Positions 61,667 through 64,000 of a stretch of DNA of 64,000 nt are shown here, one piece after another. The position numbers and the translations under genes were made by a program. The stretch lies in contig CAKZRQ010000057.1 in the NCBI GenBank assembly GCA_937146645.1, positions 124,001-188,000 on the forward strand, written 5' to 3'. Each line of letters opens with the position of its first letter. Position 1 is the stretch's first letter. The notes under the pieces are model-generated. The model was not told the DNA's origin. It did no database searches and saw nothing but the letters and a program-made list of their open reading frames with translations. The DNA is from an uncultured Cyclobacteriaceae bacterium (GTDB taxonomy: Bacteria; Bacteroidota; Bacteroidia; Cytophagales; Cyclobacteriaceae).

Positions 61667-62116
61667 CTAGTTTCTCAATTGAGATTTGAGCTGACTTCTG
61701 TTTTTGATTTTTAGCTTGCGGTAAATCTGATTGATGTGAGTTTTTAGGGTGCTTTGCTCAATAAAAAGTTCTGCCTTAATCTCCTTATTTGACTTTCCTG
61801 AAATAATCATTTCATAGACCTCCCGCTGTCTTTCGGTCAGCCCATGGAGAAGTGGGGCGAACTCCTGGCTCTGATCCTCGGACAGTTCTTTTATCTCATT
61901 GGAGAGTATTTCGATCTTCTCCTGGTTCGCTCGAACGTAAAGTGCGATAAATCCAGAGCTGATAAGAACCAATAGAAAAATAATCAGTGGATATTCTCCC
62001 AAAACCAGAACCACTTCACCATCCTTGGATCTAATGGAGATGGCCAGCGAAATGAGGATTATCGCAATACCGATGAAGTAATTCCTGTATTTGACAAGTA
62101 ATCTTTCTGCGTTCAT
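61667..62116 (-). CDS. Membrane-anchored LuxR-type HTH regulator
   Basis: The 149-residue product (from ATG 62116) has two hydrophobic segments near the N-terminus (FIGIAIILISLAISI and LVLGEYPLIIFLLVLISSGFIALYV) and a C-terminal LuxR helix-turn-helix (LTERQREVYEMIISGKSNKEIKAELFIEQSTLKTHINQIYRKLKIKNRSQL). It is thus a membrane-bound transcription factor with no obvious sensor domain. An upstream in-frame ATG at 62173 would overlap the GGCT-like gene and add a basic tail. It lies 23 bases downstream of that gene. Confidence 0.85.
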   Translation of the reverse strand: MNAERLLVKYRNYFIGIAIILISLAISIRSKDGEVVLVLGEYPLIIFLLVLISSGFIALYVRANQEKIEILSNEIKELSEDQSQEFAPLLHGLTERQREVYEMIISGKSNKEIKAELFIEQSTLKTHINQIYRKLKIKNRSQLKSQLRN

Positions 62117-62139
62117 TGTTAGCAGGATAGGACGGTTGA

Positions 62140-62814
62140 TCAGTCTTCTTTTGGAGGAGCTACTATGCTGCATTCCAAAACAACCGACTTAGGTATGGGT
62201 AAAGTGGTTTGATAAAATTCGGTTCTATAAGTTTCACCTAGTTCAGCAAATCCAGCTTCTAAAAATTCAAGGTAAACATTCGGTAGGACGAAATTGTATG
62301 AGCCATCTTCTTTCGGGTACTCAGTAAATTCTTCCATCGCCTGGTAAGCCCAGACCTTTCCTTCACTTACATCAAATTCCTGAATCTTGTCTGTGACCTC
62401 GATTCTTTTGTATCCCTTTTCAGTTTTATCTAGAAGGAGTAAATCCTTCTCTTCTATGATGAAAAAGCAACAGTTAATCGCGACAGAATCATTTTTTCTA
62501 ATATTTAGGACCGATAATTTATTCGGATAGATGGAATCGCCCTTTAACAAACATCTTATAAGATCTCCTTTGGGTGGAAATTCTATCTCATTCGGTGTAG
62601 TGGCAGACCATGTGCGTTGATAGCCCTCTAAATGGACGATTTCTACCTCTCCTTCATATGGCTTTCCTAATTGTATTGCCATTTGCTTTTGTGATGTGAG
62701 GGATCCATACCCGATCAGGCCAACCATTCCATCCGGGATTGCCTTTTGAGGTTTCTGGGCTGAGTCGCAGGAGGTAATAAAAATCAGAAGTGCCAGTAGG
62801 GTAAGATTTCTCAT
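62140..62814 (-). CDS. GGCT-like lipoprotein
   Basis: The 224-residue product has a lipoprotein leader (ALLIFITSCDSAQK). The mature part resembles the gamma-glutamylcyclotransferase fold: the YGSL signature is in MVGLIGYGSLTSQKQM, and the typical acceptor-loop pattern LxDxTEKGYKRIEV appears in the middle, followed by VWAYQAM. The family releases pyroglutamate from gamma-glutamyl compounds in the cytosol, so a lipid-anchored periplasmic form is unusual. The assignment is by motif only. The LuxR gene follows. Confidence 0.68.
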   Translation of the reverse strand: MRNLTLLALLIFITSCDSAQKPQKAIPDGMVGLIGYGSLTSQKQMAIQLGKPYEGEVEIVHLEGYQRTWSATTPNEIEFPPKGDLIRCLLKGDSIYPNKLSVLNIRKNDSVAINCCFFIIEEKDLLLLDKTEKGYKRIEVTDKIQEFDVSEGKVWAYQAMEEFTEYPKEDGSYNFVLPNVYLEFLEAGFAELGETYRTEFYQTTLPIPKSVVLECSIVAPPKED

Positions 62815-62921
62815 AAAAAAGTAGTCAATTGATTGGTAGTCAATATATTGAATTCCAAATGCATTGTTAAAATAGCAATAGGTGAGAATTTAGACTATTT
62901 CAATTTTTTCTCCAATCCGAG

Positions 62922-62951
62922 TGAATCGTATATAAATTATTTCACGATTCA
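62922..62951. promoter_or_regulatory. Inverted repeat upstream of the acetolactate synthase gene
   Basis: TGAATCGT (62922-62929) and ACGATTCA (62944-62951) form an inverted repeat with a 14-base AT-rich spacer. It lies about 115 bases before the ATG at 63065, in the 250-base region between divergent genes. It could be an operator overlapping a promoter; this is only a structural observation. Confidence 0.35.
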
Positions 62952-63033
62952 AGAAACCTTATGCATTTGAATCTCGGTTAACCTTAAAACCTGCACTTTG
63001 ATCCTATTATTTTTCACTAAACCCAAAATAAGC

Positions 63034-63052
63034 TTTGGCCGATAAGGCCAAA
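63034..63052. promoter_or_regulatory. Hairpin close to the acetolactate synthase start
   Basis: TTTGGCC, GATAA and GGCCAAA form a perfect seven-base-pair inverted repeat ending 12 bases before the ATG at 63065. It may be a 5'-leader hairpin or an operator. No U-run follows. Confidence 0.4.
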
Positions 63053-63064
63053 TCCATCTTTGCC

Positions 63065-64000
63065 ATGAAAGCATCAGACCTATTTATCAAGGCACTCGAA
63101 AACGAGGGTGTAAAGTACATTTTCGGAGTCCCGGGAGAAGAAAATCTCGACTTCCTCGATTCTCTAAAAAATTCAAGTATCAAGTTAGTCTTAACCCGAC
63201 ATGAGCAGGCCGCAGGATTTATGGCAGCCACTTATGGGAGGTTCACAGGTGAGCCAGGAGTTTGTTTAAGTACCCTTGGGCCGGGAGCCACGAATTTCGT
63301 GACTGCCGCGGCTTATGCTCAATTAGGAGCTATGCCCATGATGATGATCACCGGGCAAAAACCCATCAAAAAGAGTAAACAAGGCCAGTTTCAGATAGTG
63401 GATGTGGTGGATATGTTCCAGTCCATGACGAAGTTCACCAAGCAAATCATCAGTGGGGACAGCATTCCTTCCTTAGTTCGGGAGGCTTTTAGGCTGGCGA
63501 AGGAAGAGAGGCCAGGAGCGGTCCATCTGGAACTCCCAGAAGATATTGCAGCTGAGGAATCTCATGAGCCTATATTCCACGTTCCCCAAAACATGAGATC
63601 TGGCCCGAATCACTTGGCGATTCAGGATGCCGCTAAGATGATCAAAGAGTCGAAGATGCCTTTGATTCTTATAGGAGCTGGAGCCAATAGGAAACGCACG
63701 AGTGAAGCGCTCGCTCAATTCATAGACAAGACTAAAATTCCATTTTTCAATACTCAAATGGGTAAGGGAGTGGTAGACGAAGGTCATGAACTCTTCCTTG
63801 GAACTGCCGCTCTCTCGAGTGATGATTATTTGCACTACGCCATTGACAAGGCTGACCTGATCATCAATGTGGGTCATGATGTGATCGAAAAGCCGCCATT
63901 CTTTATGGAGCATGGAGGCAAGAAAGTGATTCACGTGAATTTCTTCTCTGCGGAGCTTGATCAGGTTTATTTTCCAGACTTAGATGTGGTGGGCGATATC
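63065..64000 (+). CDS. Acetolactate synthase large subunit-type TPP enzyme, 5' part only
   Basis: The frame is open from ATG 63065 to the window end (312 codons), so the C-terminus is missing. The TPP-binding N-domain shows MKASDLFIKALENEGVKYIFGVPGEENLDFLDSL, the catalytic Glu in LTRHEQAAGFMAATYGR, GVCLSTLGPGATNFVTAAAYAQLGAMPMMMITGQ and KQGQFQIVDVVDMFQSMTKF. The middle domain begins at LIGAGANRKRT. It resembles acetolactate synthases, catabolic or biosynthetic; the catabolic (AlsS) type or a related carboligase remains possible because neighbouring ilv genes are out of view. No minus-strand gene conflicts with it. Confidence 0.9.
   Translation, partial: MKASDLFIKALENEGVKYIFGVPGEENLDFLDSLKNSSIKLVLTRHEQAAGFMAATYGRFTGEPGVCLSTLGPGATNFVTAAAYAQLGAMPMMMITGQKPIKKSKQGQFQIVDVVDMFQSMTKFTKQIISGDSIPSLVREAFRLAKEERPGAVHLELPEDIAAEESHEPIFHVPQNMRSGPNHLAIQDAAKMIKESKMPLILIGAGANRKRTSEALAQFIDKTKIPFFNTQMGKGVVDEGHELFLGTAALSSDDYLHYAIDKADLIINVGHDVIEKPPFFMEHGGKKVIHVNFFSAELDQVYFPDLDVVGDI

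Noticed and set aside
63007-63934. Minus-strand open frames inside the acetolactate synthase gene
   Set aside because: They oppose a clear TPP-enzyme reading frame, have no leader or domain, and are shadows of it.

Overview
The window looks like ordinary chromosome of a Bacteroidota bacterium, most likely a marine or aquatic gliding member of the Cytophagales (Cyclobacteriaceae/Roseivirga/Algoriphagus-like). The basis is the ftsQ-ftsA-ftsZ end of a dcw cluster, the gliding genes gldA-gldF-gldG, a TonB-dependent receptor paired with a DUF4249 lipoprotein, a LruC-domain lipoprotein, DUF6624, DUF3667, many Bacteroidota-type lipoproteins, many enzymes with RREFL-type Tat leaders, and little sign of Shine-Dalgarno sequences. 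Genus-level placement is inference. No IS element, prophage, CRISPR array, rRNA or tRNA was seen. No stretch without a gene exceeds about 250 bases.

Layout. 1-3351: cell division (3' end of ftsQ, ftsA, ftsZ). 3353-13805: flavin reductase, purine nucleoside phosphorylase, LruC lipoprotein, DUF6624 protein, TonB-dependent receptor plus DUF4249 lipoprotein, M20 amidohydrolase, SDR. 13874-18419: gldA-gldF-gldG, overlapping by ATGA junctions, then dnaN with a bidirectional terminator. 18489-23225: AraC regulator with an AhpD-like protein, ECF sigma factor overlapping a membrane protein, a membrane protein and a lone GT4 glycosyltransferase. 23272-34147: exported catabolic enzymes (serine hydrolase, TIM-barrel isomerase, Gfo/Idh/MocA oxidoreductase, nucleoside hydrolase, two sulfatases, GH13 amylase). 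34234-35043: DUF2975 protein with a small HTH regulator and possible operator sites. 35040-39642: a run of exported proteins ending in a fused EutB-EutC ethanolamine ammonia-lyase that carries an export/lipoprotein leader. 39717-43595: VOC protein, two tandem PPK2 kinases, DUF1801 protein, class V aminotransferase. 43713-47432: GMC oxidoreductase with a Tat-bearing small subunit, then convergent exported Nif3-like protein and MscS channel. 47559-57346: lipoproteins (one cystatin-like), NmrA-like reductase, methyltransferase, amidohydrolase, acnB, TPR protein. 57448-58943: an SDR gene behind two near-identical palindromic operators, with its likely TetR repressor. 59076-64000: PAP2/vanadium haloperoxidase-like protein, DUF3667 protein, membrane-anchored LuxR regulator behind a GGCT-like lipoprotein, and the 5' part of an acetolactate synthase gene.

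How the genes may work together. A large share of the products are exported. The Tat-tagged isomerase and oxidoreductase, the nucleoside hydrolase, the sulfatases, the amylase and the GMC dehydrogenase suggest periplasmic breakdown of sulfated or oxidised glycosides and nucleosides. The most unusual items are the exported EutBC fusion, the GMC dehydrogenase with a Cx5Cx3C iron-sulfur motif, the exported Nif3-like protein and the self-contained TetR/operator/SDR unit. None of these assignments has been checked by a database search; they rest on motifs read directly from the sequence.
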